From Stramentimicrobium sp964433555 (GTDB taxonomy: Bacteria; Atribacterota; Phoenicimicrobiia; Phoenicimicrobiales; Stramentimicrobiaceae), in contig CAYSRG010000002.1 in the NCBI GenBank assembly GCA_964433555.1, positions 124,001 to 188,000 of the forward strand: DNA of 64,000 nucleotides. The letters run 5' to 3'. The translations under genes were made by a program, and so were the position numbers. Positions 8,444-17,393 of the stretch are shown here, one piece after another. Every line of letters begins with the position of its first letter. Position 1 is the stretch's first letter. The notes under the pieces were generated by a model, which saw nothing but the letters and a program-made list of their open reading frames with translations, made no database searches and was not told where the DNA came from.

Positions 8444-8714
8444 AGAAAAGATCATATGCTTCCTCTTTTTTTATTTCTCTATGTAATAGCATCGGAATCT
8501 CAAAAAATTCTGATACTATTTAATACTCTTTTCTAATTAAGGACAATGTATGCTATATTACTTTTAATATCAGGTAATATCAGGGCAGGCACAACCTGAA
8601 CAGAAATTGCTCAGTCTGAATTTTCAATGCATATCCTTTCAATTAAAAATATCTATGTTTAAATTAGAACTACCATTCCTAACGCAATTTTATTTTTTCA
8701 TTCTTACTATTTGA

Positions 8715-9623
8715 TTACGATAAAAGCCCTAATCTGATTTTGATAAAATCGAAGATGACATCAGGAATACTAACATCACAGCAACTTTCAATTCCTTTAA
8801 AACCCGGTGAAGAGTTAGCTTCGCAAATTTTAAAACTCTCCCCATCAAATAACAAATCAATCCCGGCAATGTCTAAATTTAATACTCTGCCGCATTCAGT
8901 AGCCAACCACTCAACTTCTTTACTTGCCGTAAAAGTTTTTACTTCGCCACCACGAGAAAAATTGGCTTTAAAATTACCATCACGAGATATTCTTTCCATA
9001 CAGGCAATTACTCTTCCTCCCACAATGAATACTCTCAAATCATGGCCTTTACTTGTTTTAATGAATTCCTGGATAATAAAATTAGCCTGGGTTTTGGCAG
9101 TATCGATTAATTGCATTAGGTCTTCCAGATGTCCTGGATTTTCACATAAAAAAACTCCACTGCCCTGTGAACCAGAGATAGTTTTAACTACTATAGGAAA
9201 ACCTATGGTCTCTTCAATTAATTGAATATTTAAGGGATATCTAGCCAGCATAGTACGGGGAACAGGGAAATTATTGGCAGCTAATATCTGTTGAGTATAT
9301 AATTTATCTTTAACTATTTCAATACTCTGTGACGAATTAAACGTATTAACCCCCAATCTCTCCAGATGTCGAATAACTGCCAGGGAAAAATAAGGTGTAC
9401 TGGCACCCTGTCTTGGTAATAAAAATTGTGGTAATTTGGTATAATTATTATCCACGATTACACTTTTATTATCATCCCGATTAACCAGTAAATCAAATTG
9501 TTCCGGACATAATATTTTTAAACTTATATCTCTTTGTTCTGCCGCCTCAAGAAAGCGATTCATTTCATATTTATCTGATGTTATTTCACTCTGCCGCTGT
9601 CTATAAAGAATCCAGCCTTCCAT
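8715..9623 (-). CDS. RimK-family ATP-grasp ligase
   Basis: This 302-residue protein is an ATP-grasp carboxylate-amine ligase of the RimK/LysX/CofF group. A divergent N-terminal preATP-grasp domain (residues 1-90) is followed by KDKLYTQQILAANNFPVPRT. Then come the ATP-binding FPIVVKTISGSQGSGV near 143, QEFIKTSKGHDLRVFIVGGRV near 185 and the metal site DLLFDGESFKICEANSSPGF near 257. Members add glutamate to ribosomal protein S6, to cofactors or to LysW-type carriers. No partner gene lies nearby, so the substrate cannot be named. Start ATG follows AGGAGAAAATAT. Confidence 0.82.
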   Translation of the reverse strand: MEGWILYRQRQSEITSDKYEMNRFLEAAEQRDISLKILCPEQFDLLVNRDDNKSVIVDNNYTKLPQFLLPRQGASTPYFSLAVIRHLERLGVNTFNSSQSIEIVKDKLYTQQILAANNFPVPRTMLARYPLNIQLIEETIGFPIVVKTISGSQGSGVFLCENPGHLEDLMQLIDTAKTQANFIIQEFIKTSKGHDLRVFIVGGRVIACMERISRDGNFKANFSRGGEVKTFTASKEVEWLATECGRVLNLDIAGIDLLFDGESFKICEANSSPGFKGIESCCDVSIPDVIFDFIKIRLGLLS

Positions 9624-9815
9624 ATATTTTCTCCTATTTTTTATCTCTTAATAGAATTTTTTTTATCTAACTTGAAAAGGCTTTAAAGTATTTTTTATTC
9701 TGAATAGCATCATGAAATTAAATTTTAATCAATTACCTCTATCACCTTCTAAGAAAATATTTCCCACGGTTAAATAAAAAAGTGTGCTTCTAACAATAAT
9801 CTAAAAAAGTAAAAC

Positions 9816-10247
9816 TTATTTGCGCAGATAAAGACCTACTAATTCTGCTTCTGCTAAGATATGCCCTTCCATGGCTTTTACTAAATCTTTTTTGCGACAA
9901 CCCTTTTCTAAATCGAGTTTGGTATCTAGGGCATATAGTTTAAAGAAATAACGATGGGTACCGGATGGAGGGCAGGGACCTCCATATTCTAATTTCCGAA
10001 AATCATTTAATCCCTGAGTACCTGGCACTTCACCCTCATCTATCACATCAGTTACATGAATATTAAAAACAATCCAGTGGATCCAGGTGCCTGCTGGTGC
10101 ATCAGGATCCTCTACTATCAGTGCTAACCTTTTTGTTTCTTCTGGAATATCCTCAATGATTAAACTAGGACTGATATCTTCTCCATCGCAGGTAAATTTT
10201 TCAGGAATATACCCTTCATGTTCAAAGTCAGGACTACTTAATTTCAT
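9816..10247 (-). CDS. YbhB/YbcL family PEBP-like protein
   Basis: This 143-residue phosphatidylethanolamine-binding-protein homologue (Raf kinase inhibitor-like) has both family signatures: VEDPDAPAGTWIHWIVFNI near residue 45 and GGPCPPSGTHRYFFKLYALD near residue 90. Bacterial members form a small anion-binding pocket, and their physiological role is mostly unknown. No signal peptide is seen, so it is probably cytoplasmic. A clean AGGGAGG-type site precedes the ATG. It stands alone between longer AT-rich gaps. Confidence 0.88.
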   Translation of the reverse strand: MKLSSPDFEHEGYIPEKFTCDGEDISPSLIIEDIPEETKRLALIVEDPDAPAGTWIHWIVFNIHVTDVIDEGEVPGTQGLNDFRKLEYGGPCPPSGTHRYFFKLYALDTKLDLEKGCRKKDLVKAMEGHILAEAELVGLYLRK

Positions 10248-10386
10248 TTTCTAAACCTCCCTAAAATAAATTTTCTGCCTCCTTAATCTTTAAGAAATCT
10301 TTTGAAATTTTTATTTATGTAAATATTATAAAACAAAATATTTAAAATGAAAAATTGTCACCCCTAATAAAATTTAATTTCTATCA

Positions 10387-11304
10387 TCATCTCAGAAAGC
10401 TAGCATAATATGCTAAATCAAATACATATGCTACCTGTTCTAATGCTATACCCAGTAATCGACTTATCTCTTCAGGTGGTAAACCGTTTTCTTTGGCTAA
10501 TAATATTAAGTCTATCTCTTCATAAGGAAGCCCAATTATAGTTTGGTCATCCAGGCCAGGTAACAAATCCGGTGAAGGTTCTTTCTCTATTAAATGGTTA
10601 GATATGTTCAGATACTTAGCCAACTGTCTTACCTGAGTCTTGTATAAGCCTATGATAGGCATAATATCAGCAAAATGATCACAACCATATTTTACAAAAA
10701 GACCAATGTGCTGTTCTGTTTTATTAGTACAACCAACCACCATTCTACCTTCCAATTCTGCAAAATAATAGAGTATTGCCATTCTAAAACGGTTTTTTGC
10801 TTGTAGAATTGCCTGACCTCTTTGAATATAGTTGTGATAAGGTGTACCCTCTTGCCCCTTTAACTTCAAGGCAAAGGGGGTTTCTCCGCTAATGCTCTGA
10901 TAATATTGATAGGCTTTTTTAAATAGAAATCCTTTTATCTTATTTTGGAAAGGAATTTTGCTGGCAAAACCATATTTTTTTATTTTAAGGTCTCTCAAAA
11001 AAGGAGTAATATCAACGACTGCCCATTGTATCCCCAGCTCCCTGATCAGATCAAAAGAATCTCGCAAATGCATCTGGCTTGATTCGCTATCGGGTAGTAG
11101 AAGAGCTTTTACCATATCTTTTCCCAATGCCCTGACACACAAGACAGTTACTACTGATGAATCCAATCCTCCGCTCAATCCAACAATGACACTCTGTTTT
11201 TTAAATTCCTTTTTAGCTTTAATAATATCTTGTACCAGGTCATGACAAACATTTTGAGCATCTATTCTCATCTTATCTTTCAGATATTTGAGTTTTTCAT
11301 TCAT
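10387..11304 (-). CDS. nadE: NH3-dependent NAD synthetase NadE
   Basis: NadE amidates deamido-NAD to NAD with ATP and ammonia. The 305-residue protein has the N-type ATP pyrophosphatase loop VIVGLSGGLDSSVVTVL near residue 40. Downstream are RMAILYYFAELEGRMVVGCTNKTE near residue 172, HIGLFVKYGCDHFADIMPI and EKEPSPDLLPGLDDQTIIGL, all characteristic. There is no N-terminal glutaminase (nitrilase) domain, so free ammonia is the nitrogen source. It diverges from the HAD gene, with which it shares a 120-bp promoter region. Confidence 0.92.
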   Translation of the reverse strand: MNEKLKYLKDKMRIDAQNVCHDLVQDIIKAKKEFKKQSVIVGLSGGLDSSVVTVLCVRALGKDMVKALLLPDSESSQMHLRDSFDLIRELGIQWAVVDITPFLRDLKIKKYGFASKIPFQNKIKGFLFKKAYQYYQSISGETPFALKLKGQEGTPYHNYIQRGQAILQAKNRFRMAILYYFAELEGRMVVGCTNKTEQHIGLFVKYGCDHFADIMPIIGLYKTQVRQLAKYLNISNHLIEKEPSPDLLPGLDDQTIIGLPYEEIDLILLAKENGLPPEEISRLLGIALEQVAYVFDLAYYASFLR

Positions 11305-11424
11305 TGCAAAAATACACTTTCTTTTTTTATTACAATAATTTATTAATTAGGAAAAAAATTTATCAATTTTCTGGTAAAATGGGAAAAAATATCTATAATA
11401 ATATATTAGCGGGTAAAATAAAAA

Positions 11425-12174
11425 ATGACAAAAGCAATTTTATTTGATCTTGACAATACCTTAATATTATTCGATGAAGTGAAATTTTTCAAAGCCTATA
11501 TTAAAAAAGTCGCTCCAATTATGTCTGATATCGTCTCACCCCATACCCTTTGGCGATTGGTGCTAAATGCTACCAAAGCGGTTTTGCACAACAATGGTAA
11601 ATTAACAAATCAGGAGGTTTTCTTTCATACCTTTACTCAGGGACTGGAAGATAAAACTGAAGAAATATGGAATCGTTTTCAACAATTTTATGAAAATGAA
11701 TTCGACCACCTAAAAGCTTTAATAACTGTAAATAAAGGTGTTGCAGAAATTTTTTCTATCCTTTCTCAGAAAAAAATAAAAATTGTGATTGCCTCCAATC
11801 CCTTCTGGCCATGTTCAGCAATGGAAAAAAGAATGTCCTGGGCCGGCTTAAACAAAGAACAAGTTCATCTAATTACTCATCTGGAAAATATGCACTTCTG
11901 TAAACCTCGTCTGGAATATTACCAGGAAATCTGTAATAAAATTAAGACAAATCCCGAAGATTGTCTGATGGTTGGAGATGATCCGGTTAATGATATGATA
12001 GCCGGAAAGACTGGGATGAAAACCTTTTTAATCACTGATAGTAGAAGATTTAGCAATACATTAAGGATTATTAGTAAAAAAATAAGATTTGGTAGAGGCA
12101 AAGAGCGGGTCAAGCCTGATTATTCCGGTTCTTTAGTTCAAGTTCAGAAAATTCTCCCATCATTTAATTTATAA
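11425..12174 (+). CDS. HAD-superfamily hydrolase
   Basis: The 249-residue protein has the haloacid dehalogenase motifs in order: FDLDNTLI at residues 7-14 (nucleophile Asp), VIASNPFW near 123 (motif II Ser) and a Lys in CKPRLEYY near 156 (motif III). VGDDPVNDMIAGKTGMKTFLI near 178 is motif IV with its acidic pair. An alpha-helical cap of about 90 residues follows motif I, as in phosphatases of the Gph/YjjG type. The substrate cannot be deduced. It is one of only three plus-strand genes and ends 31 bp from the convergent LysE-family gene. Confidence 0.82.
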   Translation: MTKAILFDLDNTLILFDEVKFFKAYIKKVAPIMSDIVSPHTLWRLVLNATKAVLHNNGKLTNQEVFFHTFTQGLEDKTEEIWNRFQQFYENEFDHLKALITVNKGVAEIFSILSQKKIKIVIASNPFWPCSAMEKRMSWAGLNKEQVHLITHLENMHFCKPRLEYYQEICNKIKTNPEDCLMVGDDPVNDMIAGKTGMKTFLITDSRRFSNTLRIISKKIRFGRGKERVKPDYSGSLVQVQKILPSFNL

Positions 12175-12205
12175 TTATCCTGTTTTAAGTATCAGGTAGT
12201 ATAAA

Positions 12206-12826
12206 TCACGCTCTAAAGGCCAATATTATAGCATCATAAATAAATTTTCCACTAAAGAACAAAAGAAATATACCACAAACAGCAAAAAGAATCTGTTGTA
12301 ATCTCCGCCCGAAAAATTGACCACCTTTAAAGGTCAGAGAAGAAAGAAAAAAGTACCAGCAAAAATCACAACCCCAGTGCAACATAATAAAAGAAATTAA
12401 GCCGACTAATCCGAATTGATAAGCACCAGTAATTAACATAGCCCCTATGGTTGCCCACCATATTAAAAAATAGGGATTGGCAATGCTCAATACAATACCA
12501 GCCTGTAAGGGAGTATAGGAAGAGGTAGTCTGTCCTACTCTGGCATTAGATATGTTTTTCAATAATCCAATTCCCATTTTAAGTAAAAATATACCTCCCA
12601 AAATACCTATAACCATCTTAATCCAGTTAATTTCCAGAAGTTTACCCAGACCAACTATTATTAATAAGATAAGTGGTAGCTCTACCATGAGGTGTCCCAA
12701 AGCAATAAAAGCACCAGCTTGAGGCTGCTCAGTGCCTTTACTTACCGTTACAGCAGTAATGGGTCCGGGAGCCATTACTCCTGATAAAGAAATAAGAACT
12801 GCTTTTAGTAAAAAAGAAATAAACAT
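12206..12826 (-). CDS. LysE/RhtB family exporter
   Basis: The 206-residue integral membrane protein has about six hydrophobic segments. The LysE-family N-terminal signature SLSGVMAPGPITAVTVSKG is near residue 13, followed by AGAFIALGHLMVELPLI. Members export amino acids or related small cations. It starts 23 nt after mogA and may be the last, functionally unrelated, gene of the molybdopterin operon. No substrate can be assigned from sequence. Confidence 0.85.
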   Translation of the reverse strand: MFISFLLKAVLISLSGVMAPGPITAVTVSKGTEQPQAGAFIALGHLMVELPLILLIIVGLGKLLEINWIKMVIGILGGIFLLKMGIGLLKNISNARVGQTTSSYTPLQAGIVLSIANPYFLIWWATIGAMLITGAYQFGLVGLISFIMLHWGCDFCWYFFLSSLTFKGGQFFGRRLQQILFAVCGIFLLFFSGKFIYDAIILAFRA

Positions 12827-12849
12827 TGCCTTGGTACATTTTCTCCCTA

Positions 12850-13341
12850 TTATTCATTACCACATTCGATTGCCTCGCCCTTTAATAGAGCAATGCCATG
12901 AGGTAGGGCTTCTAAAATAACATTAAGTGATTCCCGTACTCCTTTAGGACTACCTGGTAAATTAATGATGAGGCTTTTACCTCTAATACCCGCTATAGCT
13001 CGAGATAATGTGGCATGAGGTGTTTTTTTAAAGCTCTCCATTCTTATAATCTCACTTATTCCAGGCACTGTCTTTTCTATAACTGCACTGGTCGCTTCAG
13101 GGGTTACGTCTCTCTTAGCTAAACCTGTGCCACCGGTAGTCAGAATCAAATCAGCATTATGCATTTCAATAGCTTCAATTAATGCAGTTTTAATTACACC
13201 CAGTTCGTCTGGAACAATTGTATACCATACCACCTGGGCTTTTATCTTTTTCAGTAGATTTTCTATAGTCTTTCCGCTTATATCTTCCCTTTGTCCCTGT
13301 GCTCCCTTATCACTTACCGTAATAATGGCAACCTTAATCAT
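12850..13341 (-). CDS. mogA: Molybdopterin adenylyltransferase MogA/MoaB family
   Basis: This family activates molybdopterin by adenylylation before metal insertion. The 163-residue protein has the MPT-binding motif LILTTGGTGLAKRDVTPEAT near residue 68 and the second motif LIINLPGSPKGVRESL near 126, with TVSDKGAQGQREDISG at the N terminus. Bacterial MogA and MoaB cannot be cleanly told apart by eye. Because AOR-type tungsten enzymes are encoded nearby, it may serve tungsten as well as molybdenum cofactor. It starts directly after the MoaC-MOSC gene with GAGGTGA upstream. Confidence 0.9.
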   Translation of the reverse strand: MIKVAIITVSDKGAQGQREDISGKTIENLLKKIKAQVVWYTIVPDELGVIKTALIEAIEMHNADLILTTGGTGLAKRDVTPEATSAVIEKTVPGISEIIRMESFKKTPHATLSRAIAGIRGKSLIINLPGSPKGVRESLNVILEALPHGIALLKGEAIECGNE

Positions 13342-13342
13342 A

Positions 13343-14335
13343 TCAAGCTATCACCTCTATAAAATCCCCTACCTGAATAGTTCCTCCCCTAACAACTTGA
13401 GTAAAAATTCCTTCCTTTGGCATAATAGAACGAACTTTCTGTTTACGAACCACAATATCCACATCATGGTCTTTACCTATCTGGGTAATACCAAGGATAA
13501 CCTCTGGCCCTATCTTAATTATAGTACCTATGGGATAATGGTATAAATCTTCTAGACCCTGAAAGACTATATTTTCAAAGAGGTCTCCATAATTCAGTTC
13601 ATACCCTTCTTTCCTTTTCTTTTCCAAACTGGATAGACTTAACAGGCTTATCTGTTTATGATCTATTCCTGCATGTATATCTCCTTTTAGGCCAACATTT
13701 TCAATCGCAACAGCGCTGGGTACTTGCTTTTTGGGAATTTTTCGACTTTCTCCCACACAAACTGCTAATACCACTCCTTTTTGCTGGTTTTCTCTATTAA
13801 CTGCTCCCTCTTGATTATCCTGTACTCCTTCATGTTCTATCTTGAGATATGATTTTCCCTGATAATGGCCACTCTGTCCACCATCTTTTTCCACCAGGTG
13901 AATATGACTGATTTCGATACCCCTTTCTACTGCCTTACATATATCATAAATGGTAAGAGCAGCTACTGTTACAGCATGTAAAGCCTCCATTTCCACTCCA
14001 GTTTTACCAGTAGTCATGACTATGGAACGAATTAAAATGCTGTTCCTTTCTTCCATAAAGTAAAAATCCATATCCACATTGGTTAGGATAAGAGGGTGAC
14101 AGAGGGGAATTAATTGACTGGTCTGCTTGGCAGCTATGATTCCAGCAACCTGAGCTATACCCAAGACATCTCCTTTAGCCATCTTTTTATCTCTAATCAA
14201 AGCAAGGGTTTCCGGTTTCATAATAACTTCCCCTTCCGCAATAGCAATCCGGTGAGTATCCTGTTTTTCTCCCACATCAACCATTCGTGCCCTTCCTTTT
14301 TCATTTAAATGACTTAATGTTTTTTTCTTATCCAT
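13343..14335 (-). CDS. moaC: MoaC-MOSC fusion protein
   Basis: Residues 1-160 are MoaC, which with MoaA converts GTP to cyclic pyranopterin monophosphate. Visible are MVDVGEKQDTHRIAIAEGEV, LIPLCHPLILTNVDMDF, TGKTGVEMEALHAVTVAALT and VEKDGGQSGHY. Residues about 186-330 are a MOSC domain with NVGLKGDIHAGIDHKQISLL, FENIVFQGL, LGITQIGKDHD and GIFTQVVRGGTIQVGD. MOSC domains bind sulfur-bearing molybdenum cofactor or transfer sulfur. The fusion links an early pathway step to a late cofactor-handling domain. Such fusions occur in other anaerobes. The Cys of catalytic MOSC sulfurtransferases is not obvious. ATG preceded by AGGAGG, 3 nt after moaA. Confidence 0.9.
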   Translation of the reverse strand: MDKKKTLSHLNEKGRARMVDVGEKQDTHRIAIAEGEVIMKPETLALIRDKKMAKGDVLGIAQVAGIIAAKQTSQLIPLCHPLILTNVDMDFYFMEERNSILIRSIVMTTGKTGVEMEALHAVTVAALTIYDICKAVERGIEISHIHLVEKDGGQSGHYQGKSYLKIEHEGVQDNQEGAVNRENQQKGVVLAVCVGESRKIPKKQVPSAVAIENVGLKGDIHAGIDHKQISLLSLSSLEKKRKEGYELNYGDLFENIVFQGLEDLYHYPIGTIIKIGPEVILGITQIGKDHDVDIVVRKQKVRSIMPKEGIFTQVVRGGTIQVGDFIEVIA

Positions 14336-14338
14336 ACA

Positions 14339-15349
14339 TTAACCTCCTATTTGAGACATATCAAATTCAGTAATATTTTTTTCATCAAACCGATGATATA
14401 AAGGTTTTTTTAGTACTGCTTCCTTCAGAAAACATTTTATTATTCTCCTCCTTAATGCATACTGGTTCGGCGGTATCTCTCTCAACTTATTCTTTAATTC
14501 CAATTCTCTAATACTAAAAAGACAAGGCCTTAAATTACCTTCTGCAGTTAACCTGATACGATTACAGCGAGCACAAAAATGTTGACTTACTGGGGTAATA
14601 AAACCAAACACCCCTTTTGCTCCTGGTAATTGACAATAAAAAGCAGGACCACATCCCTTATCTAAAAGAGTAAGCCTGGCATCAGGGAATCTAATCTGAA
14701 TATCTTCTTGGATTTTTTGTACCGAAATAAAATGCTCCTGATTAATTTCCTTTAACTCATGATTGGTTGGCATTAATTCAATGAAACGCACAGACAACGG
14801 CTTGTTGATAGTTAGTTTAATAAAATTATCTACTTCATCTTCATTAATACCTTTTAATAAGACCACATTAATCTTAACCGGTGTTAATCCTTCCTGCAAA
14901 GCGGTATCAATTCCTTCCAATACCTTTGATAAACCATCAAAACCGGTAATCTTCTTAAATTTTTCCCTATCCAATGAATCAAGACTAATATTAACTCTAT
15001 CCAGACCGGCACTTCGTAAGAAATGCGCCATTTCAGAAAGATAATAACCATTGGTCGTCATAGAAATATCTTCTAATCCGTTTACCTGCTTTAGTTGCTT
15101 GATAAAATCGATAACACCTTTCCTAACTAATGGTTCTCCACCTGTTAATCTTATTTTGGTCATACCCATTTCTACTGCTACACGAACTATTTCCAATACT
15201 TCTTCAAAACGCAAGATATGCTCATGTTCAACAAAACGAAATTTCTTTTCTACCGGTGAACAGTATATACAACGGAAGTTACAACGGTCAGTTAATGAAA
15301 TTCTAAAATAGTTAATCTGTCGACCATACGAATCAATTAATTTTTCCAT
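14339..15349 (-). CDS. moaA: GTP 3',8-cyclase MoaA
   Basis: MoaA is a radical-SAM enzyme that, with MoaC, makes cyclic pyranopterin monophosphate from GTP. The 336-residue protein has the N-terminal cluster TDRCNFRCIYCSP near residue 20 (CxxxCxxC) and the SAM-binding RLTGGEPLVRKG near 69. The C-terminal [4Fe-4S] ligands are CARCNRIRLTAEGNLRPC near residues 265-280. It ends in Gly-Gly, as active MoaA does. It begins inside the last 17 bp of the upstream MoeA-PBP gene, implying translational coupling. Confidence 0.95.
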   Translation of the reverse strand: MEKLIDSYGRQINYFRISLTDRCNFRCIYCSPVEKKFRFVEHEHILRFEEVLEIVRVAVEMGMTKIRLTGGEPLVRKGVIDFIKQLKQVNGLEDISMTTNGYYLSEMAHFLRSAGLDRVNISLDSLDREKFKKITGFDGLSKVLEGIDTALQEGLTPVKINVVLLKGINEDEVDNFIKLTINKPLSVRFIELMPTNHELKEINQEHFISVQKIQEDIQIRFPDARLTLLDKGCGPAFYCQLPGAKGVFGFITPVSQHFCARCNRIRLTAEGNLRPCLFSIRELELKNKLREIPPNQYALRRRIIKCFLKEAVLKKPLYHRFDEKNITEFDMSQIGG

Positions 15350-17312
15350 TTACTAATATGTTACCACATTTACTTAGATCATATCCACCAAGCTGGGCAA
15401 CCTGCTCCTTAAAATGATTTGTTCTTATTATTTCTAATATCTTTTTTATTCTCTGGCTATGAAAATATCTTTCGGGAATAATTAAATCATAACGTTCTTT
15501 TATAAGAGAGACAAAATCCAGATTAAATGCTTTAGCAGCTGAAAAAATTCCTAAACCTACATCTACTCTTTGGTTGGCAACTGCAGAGGCTACTATGAGA
15601 TGGGTAAATTCCTCCTGATTATATCCTTGAATTGAGTTAGGATTAATATTATTCTTCTTAAGCAAATAATCTAAAAGAACCCTTGTTCCTGACCCTTTTT
15701 GTCGATTAATATAACGAATATCATCTCTTACTAAATCTTTTATTGCCAAAATGTTTTTAGGATTGTCTTTTGCTACCATAAAGCCTTGCAGTCTAAAAGC
15801 CATATTTACTACTACGACACTTTGACCTATTAAAACACGCTTGATATAGGGAAAATTATATTCTCCACTTTCCACATCCAAAAGATGAGAAGTTGCCAGG
15901 TGGGCAATCTCCTGTTTCAATGCTAACAGTCCTCCCATGCTTCCAGTATGAAAAGATGCTAAACGAAATTCTGGCGAATTGGTTTGCAACTCATTCTTTA
16001 AAATATCCAGTATCAGATCATGACTGCCAATAATAATTATGGTGTTATCTATACTAAAATCATGTTCTAATAATAATTCTGCTTCAGTTTCTTCTTTAAA
16101 GCTCAAACCTTCACTAAGTGATGGTATTCTAATAAGTGCATCAGCTTCTACCAATGACGAAATAATTCCTGCTCCACGATTTAAGGGATAGGCCATTGTC
16201 TTATCATCAATCTTAGCTAATTTTACCCGAAGAAATTCTTCATTTCCTAACCTGGAGACTATCTTTTTAGCCATTAATACCTTGGTCTTAATCCTTTCTG
16301 GAGGGCTCAGCCTTAAACTTTTATAAACTAAAGGCAAAACAAATTCCCATGCTGCTAATAAGTAAGAAACTGGATATCCCGGTAAGCCAATAACGGGAAT
16401 GCCTTGAACTATCCCGGCCAATGTAGGCTTTCCTGGCATCATAGCTATACCATGAAATAATATTTCTCCCATATATGCCAGTACTGCGGCAGTAAAGTCT
16501 TTACTACCAGCAGAGGTTCCTGCAATAACAGTAACTATATTATTGTCTTTTACGGCTGACTGCAATATCTTTTTTAAATCCTCTTTAATATCACGAATAA
16601 TTGGATATATTACAGGCTCTCCACCCCATTGAATTACCGAATTTGATAACATTCTGGAATTAAAATCAAGGATATCCCCTGCTTTCATATCTTCTTTATC
16701 AAGTCCGACCAATTCTTCTCCGGTGGGAATAATAGCAACTCGCGGCTTCTTCCAAACCTCTATTTCTGATATCCCTCCTGCCATTAAAGCACCTATGTCC
16801 ACTGGTCTAATTTTATGATTCGCAGTTAATATGAGCTGGTGAGTGACAATATCTTCCCCTATATTGCGAACATTCATACCTGGGGAAACAGATTGAAATA
16901 TTTTCAGTGGCGCGAAGTCCTCTTTCTGATTCGGTACACTACTATCCATTCTAAGAGGAACTACATCTTCAATTTTTATCACTGAATCAAATTCTTCTGG
17001 TAAAGGATCTCCGGTATTTACATATAAAAAATCTTTCTTATGACTTAGAATAATTGGATTTTTTTCTGAGGCGTCCTCTGTACTGCGGGAATGTACAGCT
17101 ATTCCATCCATGGCTGATGCAGTATAATGTAAAGAAGATCTTTTAGCAAAAACAGCTTTAGAAGTAATTCGCCCAAGCGATTTTTCTACCGAAAGTAACT
17201 CATGTTTGGAGTTTAAAGTAATTAGACCTTCTGTAATGGCTTTCTCAATTTTTTGCTTTGCTTCCGGTAAGGATATTTTTTTTAAATAAATATTTCGTTC
17301 CATCATAAACAT
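15333..17312 (-). CDS. MoeA fused to a periplasmic-binding-protein-like domain
   Basis: The 659-residue protein has two parts. Residues 1-410 are a complete MoeA (molybdopterin molybdotransferase, metal insertion): TASAMDGIAV near 55, NTGDPLPEEFDSVIKIEDV near 100, AIIPTGEELV near 195, AGTSAGSKDFTA near 265 and MPGKPTLAGIVQGIPVIGLP near 293. Residues 430-640 are a type 2 periplasmic-binding-protein fold without a signal peptide (IIIIGSHDLILDIL, FHTGSMGGLLALKQ, RQKGSGTRVLLDYLL). The second domain is typical of cytoplasmic oxyanion or ligand sensors. Such fusions are known in clostridia and archaea with undefined role. It might discriminate tungstate from molybdate; that is inference. Confidence 0.9.
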   Translation of the reverse strand: MFMMERNIYLKKISLPEAKQKIEKAITEGLITLNSKHELLSVEKSLGRITSKAVFAKRSSLHYTASAMDGIAVHSRSTEDASEKNPIILSHKKDFLYVNTGDPLPEEFDSVIKIEDVVPLRMDSSVPNQKEDFAPLKIFQSVSPGMNVRNIGEDIVTHQLILTANHKIRPVDIGALMAGGISEIEVWKKPRVAIIPTGEELVGLDKEDMKAGDILDFNSRMLSNSVIQWGGEPVIYPIIRDIKEDLKKILQSAVKDNNIVTVIAGTSAGSKDFTAAVLAYMGEILFHGIAMMPGKPTLAGIVQGIPVIGLPGYPVSYLLAAWEFVLPLVYKSLRLSPPERIKTKVLMAKKIVSRLGNEEFLRVKLAKIDDKTMAYPLNRGAGIISSLVEADALIRIPSLSEGLSFKEETEAELLLEHDFSIDNTIIIIGSHDLILDILKNELQTNSPEFRLASFHTGSMGGLLALKQEIAHLATSHLLDVESGEYNFPYIKRVLIGQSVVVVNMAFRLQGFMVAKDNPKNILAIKDLVRDDIRYINRQKGSGTRVLLDYLLKKNNINPNSIQGYNQEEFTHLIVASAVANQRVDVGLGIFSAAKAFNLDFVSLIKERYDLIIPERYFHSQRIKKILEIIRTNHFKEQVAQLGGYDLSKCGNILVNGKIN

Positions 17313-17317
17313 ATCGT

Positions 17318-17334
17318 AAGGGGATTTTCCCCTT
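17318..17334 (-). promoter_or_regulatory. Small hairpin just upstream of the MoeA-PBP start
   Basis: AAGGGG and CCCCTT pair around a 5-nt loop. The hairpin ends 5 nt before the ATG at 17312. On the mRNA it would fold the only purine-rich stretch able to act as ribosome site. It may limit translation of this second MoeA relative to the first. No ligand-binding aptamer is seen around it. Confidence 0.35.
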
Positions 17335-17393
17335 AAACCCCTTTTTTCACTGACTCTAGATCAGTTTTGCTTAAATATATATTGTAACAAAAA

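Noticed and set aside
8740..9225. 161-codon plus-strand reading frame opposite the RimK-like gene
   Set aside because: It has no ribosome site and no family features, and it is fully explained as the antisense shadow of a conserved gene.
12174..12206. Terminator between the HAD gene and the LysE gene
   Set aside because: Only a 4-bp CCTG/CAGG stem without a T-run is present in the 31-bp gap.
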